Shown: positions 1-9,910, numbered from the stretch's first letter. The stretch: DNA of 64,000 bases from Paenibacillus camerounensis (GCF_000723885.1 NZ_CCDG010000026.1:62001-126000); one strand, 5' to 3'. Notes: generated from the letters alone by a model not told the origin. Numbers and translations are program-made.

Positions 1-538
1 CTCCTGCCAGGAAGCAGACCAGCGCACAAAGCGCGTCGGTGAACATCCGGTGCCAGAAATACGAAACCTTCGGAAAGCGGAGTTTCATAATCAGAGACAG
101 TGCATCATACGGGGCTACCCCCACATCCGAGGACTGATACAGGGAGACTCCAAAGCTGCAGACCACTACGCCGATTGCCACTGTGATCACCTTATACCAG
201 AGCTGCCGAGGCTCACCCAGCACATCGATCCAGATGTCATAAAAGAAGGTGGCGATATACCCCAGAAGAATAGCATTAACGAACGTCCCCGCTCCGATAA
301 ACTTCCTTCCGGTAATCCATTCCACTACGAACAGCACTACATTTAGCAGGATAAGAAAATTAGCATAGCTGATAAAACTGAGGTCTGCCAGGGCCATTAC
401 CATGCCGCTAAAGGGATCATTCCCCATACCGGACAGCTTAAAAATGCTAATCCCCATCCCCAAAAATATATTGCCGATAATCATAATGATCAGCCGTCTG
501 GGATCTAGTCCCTTAATATATCCCATCGTCCGGCTCAT
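1..538 (-). CDS. YczE/YyaS/YitT-family integral membrane protein (partial)
   Basis: The reading frame starts at ATG 538-536 and is still open at the left edge, so the C-terminus is missing. The visible 179 codons are very hydrophobic. They show an N-terminal MGYIKGLDPRR-like cytosolic stretch, a glycine-rich first helix (GNIFLGMGISIFKLSGMGNDPF) and a later repeat of the same pattern (SFGVSLYQSSDVGVAPYDALS). This doubled G-x-x-D-P-F / G-V-A-P-Y-D signature is typical of YczE/YitT-like membrane proteins, whose function is unknown. The start overlaps the stop of the GH28 gene (ATGA), so the two are translationally coupled and probably in one operon. A transport role for a sugar-related compound would be guesswork. 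Confidence 0.8.
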   Translation of the reverse strand, partial: MSRTMGYIKGLDPRRLIIMIIGNIFLGMGISIFKLSGMGNDPFSGMVMALADLSFISYANFLILLNVVLFVVEWITGRKFIGAGTFVNAILLGYIATFFYDIWIDVLGEPRQLWYKVITVAIGVVVCSFGVSLYQSSDVGVAPYDALSLIMKLRFPKVSYFWHRMFTDALCALVCFLAG

Positions 539-3189
539 CCCGTCACCTTAATGCTGACTTCCAGCTTAACCGGAAGGATCCCGTCATCAGCAATGAATTC
601 TACTACATAAGCCTCGTCGCGTACCGCATCAGCAGCTGGCGTCCAGCTGAACGTACAGGCCTGTCCCGGAACAAAAGAGGCTGTATCAAAGCAAGCCCCC
701 TCCGGCAGCGCCCCTGCTGTCAAAATCATCGGCTCCGCAATCCCCCGCACTACCGGGTCCTTGACGGAGCTGGTTTCATTATAAATCCTGCCGTCCGTTT
801 CGTAAGCAGACACCTCATATGCCGGCTGTCTGGCCACAATAGTAAAAGATAACTCTTCCCCCGCCTGAACACTCTGCTCCGGTACATATGCAAAGAAAGG
901 CCGGAATACTGTCTGCGGCAAAGGATACTCTCCCGTCTCAACCGGGAGGCTATAGCCATTATCCGGAATAGCTACCGTTTCGTACGGATACAGCCTGTCC
1001 TTCGGCGTACCCGGAGCCGGTGCAGTGACTTCTACCGTTGTGACAGACAGCCCACTGTCTATCGTTACATCCACCACAGCAGTCTGCTCATACGGATAGT
1101 CCGTTACATATTCCAGTCCTGCCGGGCGTTTACACCGGTTCTTCACCAGTACAACCTCTTCAACGCCTTCAGCATGGTCAACGCGGATATTTTGAAGCGA
1201 GCCGTGCACTACATCATCGAGTACAACAGGATACCGGGTATCCTCTGTCAGGTAACGCAGCTCTATGTTATCCAGATACAGATTGTCTACATGTCTCGCG
1301 TACAGCCCGTAGGCCGGCAGAATTCCCCAGTTGCTCGGCTCCGGATAAACCTCCGGCAGCTCCGGTACATTAAACGGCGCGTCCTTCCACACTCCGGCTT
1401 CCGGATTCCATTCCACCCGGGGCAGCAGGCCTTCATTTTTCAGAAAAAAGGTGTTCACCAGCCACGGCAGCGATTGCACACTGCGCTTCTGACCGCGATA
1501 CAGGGCATATTCCCAGTTCGTATTCAGCTGACGCTGCTCCACCGCATGCTCCAGACTCAGGCCGCCGCGGTACTCCACCTTAAGGTTGCTAATGGATACA
1601 TTCTTAATCCGGCTGCCCATCAGGCCCATCAGTTCAATCGGATAACGGGGATCGGCATTCTTAACCGTAATATTACGGATGATAATGTCGTGAACATAAG
1701 CAATATGCTCGCTGCCGTTCGCATTGGCGTAAAGGGGAAGCTCGCTTTCCTTCAGCTCTTTACTATAATCCGGCACATATTTCTTCGTCAGCTCATCGTA
1801 GCAGACAGCATACCATCTGCCGTTCTCTTCATGGACATTGGCCGGATTCAGCCGGAGAGGCTGCTCAGAATCTACAATGGTAAAAGAGGAGGAGCCGTCT
1901 GCAGAAACGATACGTGTTCTGTTATACGACGGCAGATAGCGCCTCGCCGGATACACCTGATACGGCTCCTTGGCCGGCAGCACCCAGTGACTCTGATCCA
2001 GTCTGACATTCGGCTCCGCATCCCCGGCCGGTATAAAGTCCTCCCCGGTGCTGTTACCCGTAACAGGGAACCGTCCGCGGTCTCCCGCTTTGATGAAGAT
2101 CGGCGAGCTGCTGACATCCTCCATAGTCGAATCCTCAAATATAATATTGCTCAGATCCGCACCGTCAACAGCCTCAAGCGCAAAACCCCTGGAGCGTTTA
2201 AACCGGACACGGCGCACCGTAACGAGATCATATCCGCAGGTTGATTCCGTTCCCAGCTTAACCCGGGCGGTAGGGCCGCAGCGGTCGGTAGCGATCAGCT
2301 TGTCCTGTGTATACGTTTTCGCATATACGGAGCCTATGTCATAGCCGCTGACGATGCAGTCTTCAATCAGCACGTTTCGCAGCGGCATGAATATTCCGCC
2401 GCCGTAGGAGGCTTTTAACACAATGGCGTCATCGGTCAAAGAATTAAAGGCGGAGTGCACAATCGTTACATTCTCGCAGCAGTCTACATCAAATGCATCG
2501 CGGTTCGTATCGACCAGAATATGCTCCACGTGCATATTTTTTACACAAGTCGTAATAATCGCAAAATGGCCGCCGGCCAGAATCGAAAAGTCGCAGAAGG
2601 CTATATTCTCACACCGCACCAGTGCAATCGCCTTGTTCCCGAACCATTCACCCTGATGCCCAGGCCCGTTACGGCGGATTGGCTCATGCGGGTCCCCGCC
2701 CATCAGAATCTGCTCCAGCTCCCCCTGATCATTCAGCGAGCTTCCATCAAGCAGCCCCGGACCGTAGATCATTACATCACGGATATCTGCACCATATATC
2801 AGGCTGTTGGCAAAATACGTATGACCGTGATCCTGCAGGCCCACATAGAGATTGACCTCCGGCTCGTCATAGTTGCCGCCCTCACCAAGCTGAAGCTCAT
2901 AGGACTGAGTGATATCCGTTCTGGCTGCGGACAGGATACTGCCTTGGGACAAGTATAGATTAACGCCGCTCAAGAGACGGATCGTGTACACTCTGAAGCT
3001 GCCTTCAGGTATAACCACAGTACCGCCTTCTGCTGATGCAGCCTGAATAGCTTTATTAATTGCCGAAGTATTCACCACCGCTGAATGCTTCGCACCCGCA
3101 CCGAAATCACGGATATCGAACCGCCGATCTTCCTTCAATAGATAGGTTCTGTCAAAAGAGCATCCCGTTGCTTCTGTTACCTGAAACAT
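535..3189 (-). CDS. GH28-type polygalacturonase/pectin-degrading enzyme
   Basis: An 884-residue right-handed beta-helix protein. The N-terminus carries the usual FDIRDFGAGA-type opening of GH28/pectate-lyase-fold enzymes. The core has N-R-D-A-F-D-V-D-C-C-E-N-V and T-D-D-A-I-V-L-K, which match the family's two acidic catalytic patches (NTDG.D and DD). The last ~100 residues look like an Ig-like He_PIG domain. I chose ATG 3189 because GGAGG lies 6 nt upstream; the frame is open 53 codons further but that stretch has no family similarity. No signal peptide follows this start, so the enzyme probably acts inside the cell on imported pectin or rhamnogalacturonan oligomers. It is about twice the usual GH28 length, with extra segments in the middle. 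Confidence 0.85.
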   Translation of the reverse strand: MFQVTEATGCSFDRTYLLKEDRRFDIRDFGAGAKHSAVVNTSAINKAIQAASAEGGTVVIPEGSFRVYTIRLLSGVNLYLSQGSILSAARTDITQSYELQLGEGGNYDEPEVNLYVGLQDHGHTYFANSLIYGADIRDVMIYGPGLLDGSSLNDQGELEQILMGGDPHEPIRRNGPGHQGEWFGNKAIALVRCENIAFCDFSILAGGHFAIITTCVKNMHVEHILVDTNRDAFDVDCCENVTIVHSAFNSLTDDAIVLKASYGGGIFMPLRNVLIEDCIVSGYDIGSVYAKTYTQDKLIATDRCGPTARVKLGTESTCGYDLVTVRRVRFKRSRGFALEAVDGADLSNIIFEDSTMEDVSSSPIFIKAGDRGRFPVTGNSTGEDFIPAGDAEPNVRLDQSHWVLPAKEPYQVYPARRYLPSYNRTRIVSADGSSSFTIVDSEQPLRLNPANVHEENGRWYAVCYDELTKKYVPDYSKELKESELPLYANANGSEHIAYVHDIIIRNITVKNADPRYPIELMGLMGSRIKNVSISNLKVEYRGGLSLEHAVEQRQLNTNWEYALYRGQKRSVQSLPWLVNTFFLKNEGLLPRVEWNPEAGVWKDAPFNVPELPEVYPEPSNWGILPAYGLYARHVDNLYLDNIELRYLTEDTRYPVVLDDVVHGSLQNIRVDHAEGVEEVVLVKNRCKRPAGLEYVTDYPYEQTAVVDVTIDSGLSVTTVEVTAPAPGTPKDRLYPYETVAIPDNGYSLPVETGEYPLPQTVFRPFFAYVPEQSVQAGEELSFTIVARQPAYEVSAYETDGRIYNETSSVKDPVVRGIAEPMILTAGALPEGACFDTASFVPGQACTFSWTPAADAVRDEAYVVEFIADDGILPVKLEVSIKVTG

Positions 3190-3346
3190 AATAGCCTCCA
3201 TTTTATCCGGGAGCATGCTGATAGATTCTCTCCCGCAATTTGCTCTGCTGCTGTCTCTTGGCTGTTGGTCTACCGTTCTCATTCTACGTAAAGCGGGGGA
3301 TTTCCTGCGTGATCCGATAACGGCTGGTCTACAAAAATATACATGC

Positions 3347-3385
3347 AAAAACCCGCCGGCTTATTTCGATGCCGCTAGCGGGTTT
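3347..3385 (-). terminator. Rho-independent terminator after the DUF1349 gene
   Basis: Arms aaaacccgc (3347-3355) and gcgggttt (3378-3385), with an inner cggc/gccg extension. Read on the minus strand the stem is followed by a T run. It lies just downstream of the DUF1349 stop, so the GH28 gene probably has its own promoter in 3190-3346. Confidence 0.7.
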
Positions 3386-3400
3386 GATTGCCGGACAAAG

Positions 3401-4006
3401 CTATATGCCTGCTCTGATATTCTTCACCGTTTTCTTCTCTAATGAGAAGTCAGAGTAGGTTCTGTCTCCGCCGTTACCAGTAGGAGCCTGCGGAACGAAG
3501 CCCACCTTTACATTCTCCTCCACCGGTAAATTGAAGAATCTAACCATGTAGAACTGGTCACCGTCCAACGAATAATGAAACGCAAAGCCCTGGCCGACAC
3601 GGGTAATCTGGAGCCATACTGAATCCCCGTCAATATTGTTGCCGTTTGCGTCGTCGGATAACGGATTCGTCACTACACTTACAACAGCATGGGTATCGAA
3701 ATCTGTCAATTCAAAGCACAGCTTGGCCCAGACCCCGAGATCCTTCATAACCATAACCGAAGCAGAATCATATACATCCCGGAAATCATGGCTTACCTTA
3801 ACCCGCATCACAAAATCACCGAAAACCTCTGTGTAAAAAAACGGGGCATTGGTAAGCGAGCTCGGCGTAATTCCTTCTTCAGATACCGTCCCGTTGTTAC
3901 AAAAGAAATCACTATCCTTCGGAGCGTACAATACCATTGCTTCGTTCTCATACCGGATGCTGCTTTCATTAAGCCAATTAAAGCTGCTGAAATCCTTGTG
4001 ATCCAT
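3401..4006 (-). CDS. DUF1349 domain protein
   Basis: A 201-residue soluble protein covered almost entirely by a DUF1349 (concanavalin-like jelly-roll) domain. Seen: an F-x-N-N-G-T strand, D-F-V-M-R-V-K-V near the middle, A-S-V-M-V-M-K-D-L-G-V-W-A-K-L-C-F-E, and a C-terminal V-G-F-V-P-Q-A-P strand. Members of the family sit beside glycoside hydrolases and may bind carbohydrate, but no reaction is established. The start at 4006 has GGAGGG 7 nt upstream. It lies upstream of the GH28 gene on the same strand, with a terminator between them. There is no signal peptide, so it is probably cytosolic. Confidence 0.8.
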   Translation of the reverse strand: MDHKDFSSFNWLNESSIRYENEAMVLYAPKDSDFFCNNGTVSEEGITPSSLTNAPFFYTEVFGDFVMRVKVSHDFRDVYDSASVMVMKDLGVWAKLCFELTDFDTHAVVSVVTNPLSDDANGNNIDGDSVWLQITRVGQGFAFHYSLDGDQFYMVRFFNLPVEENVKVGFVPQAPTGNGGDRTYSDFSLEKKTVKNIRAGI

Positions 4007-4202
4007 TCAATTTCCCTCCAGCTCATTCAGGATTAGTAAATTTTCACACTACAGTAAATAATTCTATCACTGGAGCTGCCGTTTCGTGTAGAACGATTCT
4101 TCTCAACCTGATAGCACAATCTGAACAATCCGGGCTGCACTCAACCATCAGTTGAACTCCCCGCAATAATCGAACAACAGGTTATTGTCCGTTCCATAAA
4201 TA

Positions 4203-4217
4203 TCCAATAGAATTGGA
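4203..4217. promoter_or_regulatory. Palindrome upstream of the XRE-methyltransferase remnant
   Basis: tccaat-aga-attgga is a perfect 6+6 inverted repeat about 30 nt before the start of an XRE-type DNA-binding protein. It could be an autoregulatory operator. The gene itself is broken. Confidence 0.3.
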
Positions 4218-4248
4218 CTACACAGAAAAGGAGCGTGAATACTGACTC

Positions 4249-4866
4249 ATGAAGGAAAAATTAGCCAGAAACATCAGTATATACCGCAAGGAAAAGAAAC
4301 TTACCCAAGAGGAGCTTGCACAAATTCTCGGACTGTCATTTCAGGCCGTGTCCGAATGGGAAAATGCCCAGTCCATGCCCGACATTTCGCTGCTGCCCCA
4401 GCTGTCTGCAACCTTGGAAGTAAGCATAGATAAGCTGCTAGGGTATACCTCACAGGACCGGCCTATTTCGATCTATGAGGATGTCTACAAAACGCAGGAA
4501 TATTACTGGGGAACCGAGCCCTACATGGTATGTTATCAGGTGCTGCAGCTTATGCCTCCCACCAAACATTTGAAGGTGCTGGATATCGGCTGCGGGGAAG
4601 GAAAAGACGCCGTCTTCATGGCCCGGAACGGGTATGAGGTCAGCGCCCTGGATATTTCAGATGCGGGTATCGAGAAGACCAGGCGGCCTGCATGTCCTTA
4701 ATGTTTTTGTTAATAAGCCGTTCATTGCCCCTCCGCCCGAAAAAGAAACCAACTCCCATAAATGGCACTCCGGCGAATTGCTCGGGCAATATCATGACTG
4801 GCTGATTAAGGATAGCTTGGAAGTCGTCTTCGACTACAATTCCTCCGGCACTCCACACTCCATAAT
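4249..4866 (+). pseudogene. XRE regulator-methyltransferase fusion with internal deletion
   Basis: The intact N-terminus (residues 1-65) is an XRE/Cro helix-turn-helix (LTQEELAQILGLSFQAVSEWE). It is followed by the first part of a class I SAM-dependent methyltransferase with the glycine-rich motif VLDIGCGEGKDAVF. Soon after the motif (about residue 145) the frame hits a stop at 4701. The +1 frame continues with the C-terminal end of the same kind of enzyme (LHVLNVFVNKPFIAPPPEKE, then W-H-S-G-E-L-L) from about 4685. The middle of the methyltransferase, roughly 70-80 residues by family length, is therefore missing. The original C-terminus also fades at about 4866, where the antisense ppsR-like gene begins. 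It was probably a self-contained sensor/methyltransferase of the TehB-like type and is now non-functional as an enzyme. Confidence 0.75.
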
Positions 4867-5646
4867 AAGCTCTGCTGATTCTTCGATAGATGTGTTTGTA
4901 ACATCAATAACCGGACAGCTCAGGGATTTCACCAGAGCCTCAGCCTCACTATACTCTTCCAGCACTTGAAGCCCGGAAATATAGCCTGCCCCCATTCCAA
5001 GTCCGAGCAGGCGCAAGCGTTCCGTGCGTATTGCGATCAGTGCCTCTATATCCATAGTCAAGGCGAACAGACGGGATTTACTGATCTGCCACAGCTCCTT
5101 GGGAGGCTTCACTCCAGGAACAAGCGGCCAGTTGGCAACCTTGTAGCCCTTGTAGGCCAGATACATGCTGAGAGGTGTCTTAGAGGTACGCGAAACGCCA
5201 ATTAGCACAATATCCGCCAACAACAGCCCGCGCGCATCACGCCCATCATCGTACTTTACTGCAAATTCTATAGCTTCAATCCGCCGGTAATAATCCTCAT
5301 TCATGTCATACAGCAGGCCCGGCTTCAACAGGGGTGTAAGTTTAAAATGGTGCTGAATAGTTTCCATAACAGGTCCCATAATGTCTACTATAGCTACACT
5401 CCATTTGGCACTTTCACGTTGTATCGCTGCCCTCAAGCCAGGCAGAACGAGCGTATAGACAATAAAGGATTGCTCCATATGTGCCAGCTGCACCAGCCCG
5501 GCAATTTCCTCTTCTGACTGTATCCGCCTGAAGCGGCGCACGGCGGCATTGCCAAGCTCAAACTGCTGCACCGCCGCACGGGCTACCCGCTCTGCCGTCT
5601 CACCAGCCGAATCAGAGAGAACAAATATCTGCCGTTGTGTTAACAT
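4834..5646 (-). CDS. Pyruvate phosphate dikinase regulatory protein (DUF299, PpsR type)
   Basis: A 270-residue bifunctional ADP-dependent kinase/Pi-dependent phosphorylase family protein that switches PPDK off and on by modifying a threonine next to the catalytic histidine. Seen: an N-terminal F-V-L-S-D-S-A-G-E-T-A-E and the P-loop-like G-V-S-R-T-S-K-T-P-L-S at about residue 150, both hallmarks of DUF299. ATG 5646 is chosen for the GGAGG 6 nt upstream; the frame is open 28 codons further into the end of ppdK. It is 22 nt downstream of ppdK, its expected target, which supports the assignment. The 3' end overlaps the remnant of the XRE-methyltransferase on the other strand. Confidence 0.92.
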   Translation of the reverse strand: MLTQRQIFVLSDSAGETAERVARAAVQQFELGNAAVRRFRRIQSEEEIAGLVQLAHMEQSFIVYTLVLPGLRAAIQRESAKWSVAIVDIMGPVMETIQHHFKLTPLLKPGLLYDMNEDYYRRIEAIEFAVKYDDGRDARGLLLADIVLIGVSRTSKTPLSMYLAYKGYKVANWPLVPGVKPPKELWQISKSRLFALTMDIEALIAIRTERLRLLGLGMGAGYISGLQVLEEYSEAEALVKSLSCPVIDVTNTSIEESAELIMECGVPEEL

Positions 5647-5668
5647 TGCTGCCCTCCCTTCACCGGGC

Positions 5669-8374
5669 TCACCTCCCTGGAAGGCTCTCCGTTTTCCGTT
5701 TCTTGCCTGGCGCTTCAATACGGGCGGCAATAACCGCTTGCGCAGCTGCTACCCGGGCATAAGGTATCCGGTAAGGAGAACAGCTCACATAATCAAGACC
5801 TATCCGCTGACAGAAAAAGATTGAGCTTTGATCACCGCCGTGCTCACCGCACAGCCCTGTTTTAAGAAAGGATTTCTTCGTTTTTCCTCTGGCAACGGCC
5901 CATTCAATGAGCTGTCCTACCCCATCCTGATCCAGCATCTGAAAAGGATTTGCGGATAAGATGTTTCGATCAAGATAGCTGTTCATAAATTTATTTTCCG
6001 CATCATCACGGCTGTAGCCGAACGTCATCTGTGTTAAATCATTGGTACCGAAGGAGAAGAAATCCGCATACACTGCGATTTTATCGGCCATTATAGCCGC
6101 CCGCGGCACTTCAATCATTGTGCCTACCCGGTAATGAATCGACTTGAATGCTGCTCCTAGTACCTCTGTAGCCACTTTATCTACAAGCTCGCGCAGCTCT
6201 TTAAGCTCACGCGGGTCTCCTACCAGCGGAATCATTATTTCCGGCCGTACTTCAATGCCTCGCTGCGCGGCCGCTTTAGCTGCCCGGAACACCGCCTCTA
6301 TCTGCATATCATAGATTTCAGGAAATTGAATGCCCAGCCGGCAGCCCCGCAGTCCAAGCATTGGATTTTTTTCCTGCAGGCTACGAATCTTGGTAATCAT
6401 CCCTTTCAGACGTCTCTGCTCCTCCACAGCTCCGCTTGTTAGCTGCAATTTTCGCTGTTGCTCTTCAAGCTGCTCCAGATTAGGCAAAAACTCATGCAGC
6501 GGAGGGTCCAGCAGCCGGATCGTCAACGGTAAACCGTCCATTGCCGTGAACATTTCTTCAAAATCATACTGCTGCATAGGAAGAATGCGTTCGAGCAGGC
6601 TTAGCCGCTCCTCCCGGCTGTCGGTGAGGATCATGGACTGTACGGTAGGCAGCCGGGTATTTGAAAAGAACATATGCTCCGTCCGGCATAACCCGACCCC
6701 TTCAGCGCCTAGCTCCCGTGAAATACGGGTATCCTCAGGAGTATCTGCATTTGCGTAGATCTTCAGCTCTTTGATCTCATCAGCCAGTTCCAGCAGCTTC
6801 AACAGTTCAGGCGTCATCTGCGGATCGCTTAGCCGCACGTTACCGGCATAGACACGGCCGGAAGCACCGTCAATTGAAATGATCTCCCCTTCTTTGAGGC
6901 TGTAATCACCCACTTGAATAGCCCGCTGCTTCATATCAATATTCAGCTGATCACACCCGCAGACACAGGGCTTACCCATGCCCCTTGCTACAACAGCCGC
7001 ATGGCTGGTCATACCTCCTCTTGCCGTCAGCACACCATCGGCAGCGAGAATGCCATGAATATCCTCAGGCGATGTTTCTGCACTGACGAGGATGACATGG
7101 TCTCCGTTTCTTGTCCATGCCTCTGCTGTTTCAGCATCAAGGGCGATCTTACCGGACGCTCCGCCGGGCGACGCCGGGAGTCCGACTGCCAGAGGCTTCA
7201 GTTCTTCTTCCTCACGGATGGTACGGTGCAGCAGCTGATCCAAATGACCGCTATCGATCCGGCTGACCGCTTCTTCCTTAGATATTACTCTATCCTCATA
7301 CAGATCAACGGCGATTTTTACTGCCGCCTGCGCTGTACGCTTGCCACTGCGGGTCTGAAGCAGATACAACTTACCGCTTTCAATCGTAAATTCAATATCC
7401 TGCATGTCCCTGTAATGCGTCTCCAGACCGGCTGCCAAGGCAGCAAGATGATTGTAGACTTCGGGCATCTCCTCCCGCAGCTCTTCCAGCTTGCGGGGGG
7501 TTCGGATACCGGCGACTACATCTTCGCCTTGTGCATTAAGCAAGTACTCGCCATAGAGTTCACTGCATCCGGTGGACGGGTTGCGCGTAAACAATACGCC
7601 CGTCCCGGAGTCCGGCCCTTTGTTGCCAAATACCATCGCCTGTACATTTACTGCAGTTCCCTGATCATGCGGGATGGAATAGAGCCTGCGGTAGACTTTT
7701 GCCCGCGCGTTATTCCAGCTGCGGAACACCGCCCGTACCGCCATATTCAGCTGCTGGTAGACATCCTGCGGAAAATCTATGCCGCTGTGCTCCTTAATTA
7801 CCTGCTTATATCGAACTATCAATTCTTTCCACTCATCGGCGTTTAATTCCCATTCACTTTCCCGGCTTGCCTGAAGCTTCAGATTCGCCAGCTGCTTGCT
7901 GAATAACAGGGAAGGCACACCAAGAACGATCTCTCCATACATCGCAATCAGCCGGCGATAGCAGTCATAAGCAAAGCTTTCACTTTCCGTCTGCCGGGCC
8001 AGTCCTGTAACGGCTTCATCATTAAGGCCAAGATTTAAAATAGTATCCATCATACCAGGCATGGATGTAACCGAACCCGAGCGGACGGATACCATAAGCG
8101 GCTGATTCGGATCACCAAACCGGCTGCCCTTCGCTTTTTCCAAGACTGAAACAGCCGTTCTGATCTCAGACAGCAGCTCCCCGGGCAATTGGCCGCCTTG
8201 CTTGTAATAGCTTTTGCAAGCATCCGTAGTGATCGTAAATCCCGGCGGGATAGGCAGGCCAAGTGCTGTCATCTCAGCCAGATTCGCACCTTTTCCTCCT
8301 AGAAGCTTAACCATAGAGGCATTTCCTTCTTCGAACAGGTATACCTGTTTCTTTGTAATGTGTTCAGCCGACAT
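5669..8374 (-). CDS. ppdK: Pyruvate, phosphate dikinase
   Basis: 901 residues, the normal length. It interconverts pyruvate + ATP + Pi and PEP + AMP + PPi in the cytosol. Domains in order: ATP-grasp nucleotide-binding domain (K-L-L-G-G-K-G-A-N-L near residue 25, then S-V-R-S-G-S-V-T-S-M-P-G-M-M-D-T), the phospho-histidine swivelling domain with T-A-R-G-G-M-T-S-H-A-A-V-V-A-R (catalytic His and the regulatory Thr) at about 460, and a TIM-barrel PEP/pyruvate domain ending in G-L-C-G-E-H-G-G-D with the catalytic Cys. GAGGAGG precedes the start. Placed between malic enzyme and its own regulator, it most likely makes PEP from malate-derived pyruvate. Confidence 0.95.
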   Translation of the reverse strand: MSAEHITKKQVYLFEEGNASMVKLLGGKGANLAEMTALGLPIPPGFTITTDACKSYYKQGGQLPGELLSEIRTAVSVLEKAKGSRFGDPNQPLMVSVRSGSVTSMPGMMDTILNLGLNDEAVTGLARQTESESFAYDCYRRLIAMYGEIVLGVPSLLFSKQLANLKLQASRESEWELNADEWKELIVRYKQVIKEHSGIDFPQDVYQQLNMAVRAVFRSWNNARAKVYRRLYSIPHDQGTAVNVQAMVFGNKGPDSGTGVLFTRNPSTGCSELYGEYLLNAQGEDVVAGIRTPRKLEELREEMPEVYNHLAALAAGLETHYRDMQDIEFTIESGKLYLLQTRSGKRTAQAAVKIAVDLYEDRVISKEEAVSRIDSGHLDQLLHRTIREEEELKPLAVGLPASPGGASGKIALDAETAEAWTRNGDHVILVSAETSPEDIHGILAADGVLTARGGMTSHAAVVARGMGKPCVCGCDQLNIDMKQRAIQVGDYSLKEGEIISIDGASGRVYAGNVRLSDPQMTPELLKLLELADEIKELKIYANADTPEDTRISRELGAEGVGLCRTEHMFFSNTRLPTVQSMILTDSREERLSLLERILPMQQYDFEEMFTAMDGLPLTIRLLDPPLHEFLPNLEQLEEQQRKLQLTSGAVEEQRRLKGMITKIRSLQEKNPMLGLRGCRLGIQFPEIYDMQIEAVFRAAKAAAQRGIEVRPEIMIPLVGDPRELKELRELVDKVATEVLGAAFKSIHYRVGTMIEVPRAAIMADKIAVYADFFSFGTNDLTQMTFGYSRDDAENKFMNSYLDRNILSANPFQMLDQDGVGQLIEWAVARGKTKKSFLKTGLCGEHGGDQSSIFFCQRIGLDYVSCSPYRIPYARVAAAQAVIAARIEAPGKKRKTESLPGR

Positions 8375-8441
8375 CTTATTTTTCCTCCTCTATGTTAGCT
8401 CATATTGCATTATCAGAATACGTTGTCTCTATTTAGAAATA

Positions 8442-9863
8442 TTAGTTGATGCCGCTAAACAGGTTCTTTCTGGCGGCCCCGCTTTCAAATGCCGCCCGGG
8501 CAACGGCTGTACGGATTCTCTCGACTACCCGGGGATCAAAGGCATCAGGAATAATATAATGCTCATGCAGCTCGGACGGATCAATAACGGAGGAGATAGC
8601 TTCTGCCGCAGCCAGCTTCATTTCATCATTGATATCAAAGGCTTCACAATCAAGCGCTCCTCTGAAAATGCCGGGAAAGCACAGTACATTATTGATCTGG
8701 TTCGGAAAATCCGAGCGCCCTGTTGCCATAATTTTGACATGCGGCGCAGCAATGGCCGGATCGATTTCAGGAGTGGGATTGGCCATTGCAAATACGATTG
8801 GGTCCTTTGCCATATTCAGCACATCATCCAGTTTCAGCACGCCTGGCGCAGATACCCCGATAAAAACATCCGCACCTTTAATTACATCCGACAGTCCTCC
8901 GGTTTCAAGTCCCGGATTGGTGATTTGGGCGAAGTCGCTCCAATGTGCCCGGTCATAGGTGTGAAGCCGGTTGATGGCGCCTTCCCGATCCACACCGATT
9001 AAATTCACCGCTCCTGCGTGCAGCAGCATTTTGGAGACAGAAATCCCAGCCGCCCCGACACCGTTGACTACGATTTTGACATCCTTTATATTCTTGCCGC
9101 ATACTTTAAGCGCGTTCAGCAGTCCGGCAAGGACCACGATGGCTGTTCCATGCTGATCATCATGAAACACCGGAATATCCAGCTCATTTCTCAGTCTTGT
9201 TTCGATCTCGAAGCAACGCGGGGAGGAAATGTCTTCTAGATTGATCCCTCCGAAGGTAGGGGCAAGCGCCTTCACAATCGCAATAATTTCTTCCGTATCT
9301 TTAGTGTCCAGGCAGATCGGCACAGCATCGACATCTGCAAACTGTTTAAACAGCGCAGCTTTGCCCTCCATTACCGGCATGGCTGCCTTCGGTCCGATAT
9401 CCCCGAGGCCCAGCACAGCGGTTCCATCCGATATGACAGCTACTGTATTCTTCTTGGTCGTCAGCTCATAAGCCTGGGTATGATCCTGCACGATTGCCTG
9501 ACAGACCTTAGCTACACCCGGTGTATACACTTTGGATAAATCCTCTTTAGTCCGTATCGGATTCTTCAAGGTTGTTTCGAGCTTACCGCCTTTGTGTAAA
9601 TACATGATTTCTTCCAATAATTCCACAATATCTCCCCCGTTCAACTGGTTTACTGCTTTTTCAATCCACTTCTGATCCTCAGGCTGCTCTACGGAAATTA
9701 CAACATCGGCACTTGTCAGATTTTCACGCAGCACCTTTACATCAGCATGCAGCACGGTGCCCTTGTAGTTCTCGGCGATACTCACCAGATTCGCAAGATA
9801 ATCGCTGCTGCGGTATTGGACACGAAGTGTAAATGTATACGGATTCCGGTTAATTTGATGCAT
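8442..9863 (-). CDS. NAD(P)-dependent malic enzyme with N-terminal ACT domain
   Basis: A 473-residue oxidative decarboxylase (malate to pyruvate + CO2). Residues ~1-85 form an ACT-like domain (a beta-alpha-beta pattern ending before Y-L-H-K-G-G-K). They are followed by the malic N-domain with V-Y-T-P-G-V-A and S-D-G-T-A-V-L-G-L-G-D-I-G, the metal-binding F-H-D-D-Q-H-G-T-A, and a Rossmann domain (N-G-V-G-A-A-G). Two ATGs lie close together; the one at 9863 has GGAGG at 8 nt, the one at 9869 only 2 nt, so 9863 is preferred. It follows the symporter gene at 47 nt and precedes ppdK at 67 nt, which fits one operon. The ACT domain suggests allosteric control; the ligand is unknown. Confidence 0.92.
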   Translation of the reverse strand: MHQINRNPYTFTLRVQYRSSDYLANLVSIAENYKGTVLHADVKVLRENLTSADVVISVEQPEDQKWIEKAVNQLNGGDIVELLEEIMYLHKGGKLETTLKNPIRTKEDLSKVYTPGVAKVCQAIVQDHTQAYELTTKKNTVAVISDGTAVLGLGDIGPKAAMPVMEGKAALFKQFADVDAVPICLDTKDTEEIIAIVKALAPTFGGINLEDISSPRCFEIETRLRNELDIPVFHDDQHGTAIVVLAGLLNALKVCGKNIKDVKIVVNGVGAAGISVSKMLLHAGAVNLIGVDREGAINRLHTYDRAHWSDFAQITNPGLETGGLSDVIKGADVFIGVSAPGVLKLDDVLNMAKDPIVFAMANPTPEIDPAIAAPHVKIMATGRSDFPNQINNVLCFPGIFRGALDCEAFDINDEMKLAAAEAISSVIDPSELHEHYIIPDAFDPRVVERIRTAVARAAFESGAARKNLFSGIN

Positions 9864-9910
9864 CCTCATCGCCTCCAGCGTGATAATCTAAGGTCCATAA
9901 CCCATGTTAA

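Noticed and set aside
1174-2244. A long plus-strand open frame of 356 codons opposite the GH28 gene
   Set aside because: No family features, no ribosome site, and it lies wholly antisense to a clear enzyme gene; GC-rich codons create such shadows.
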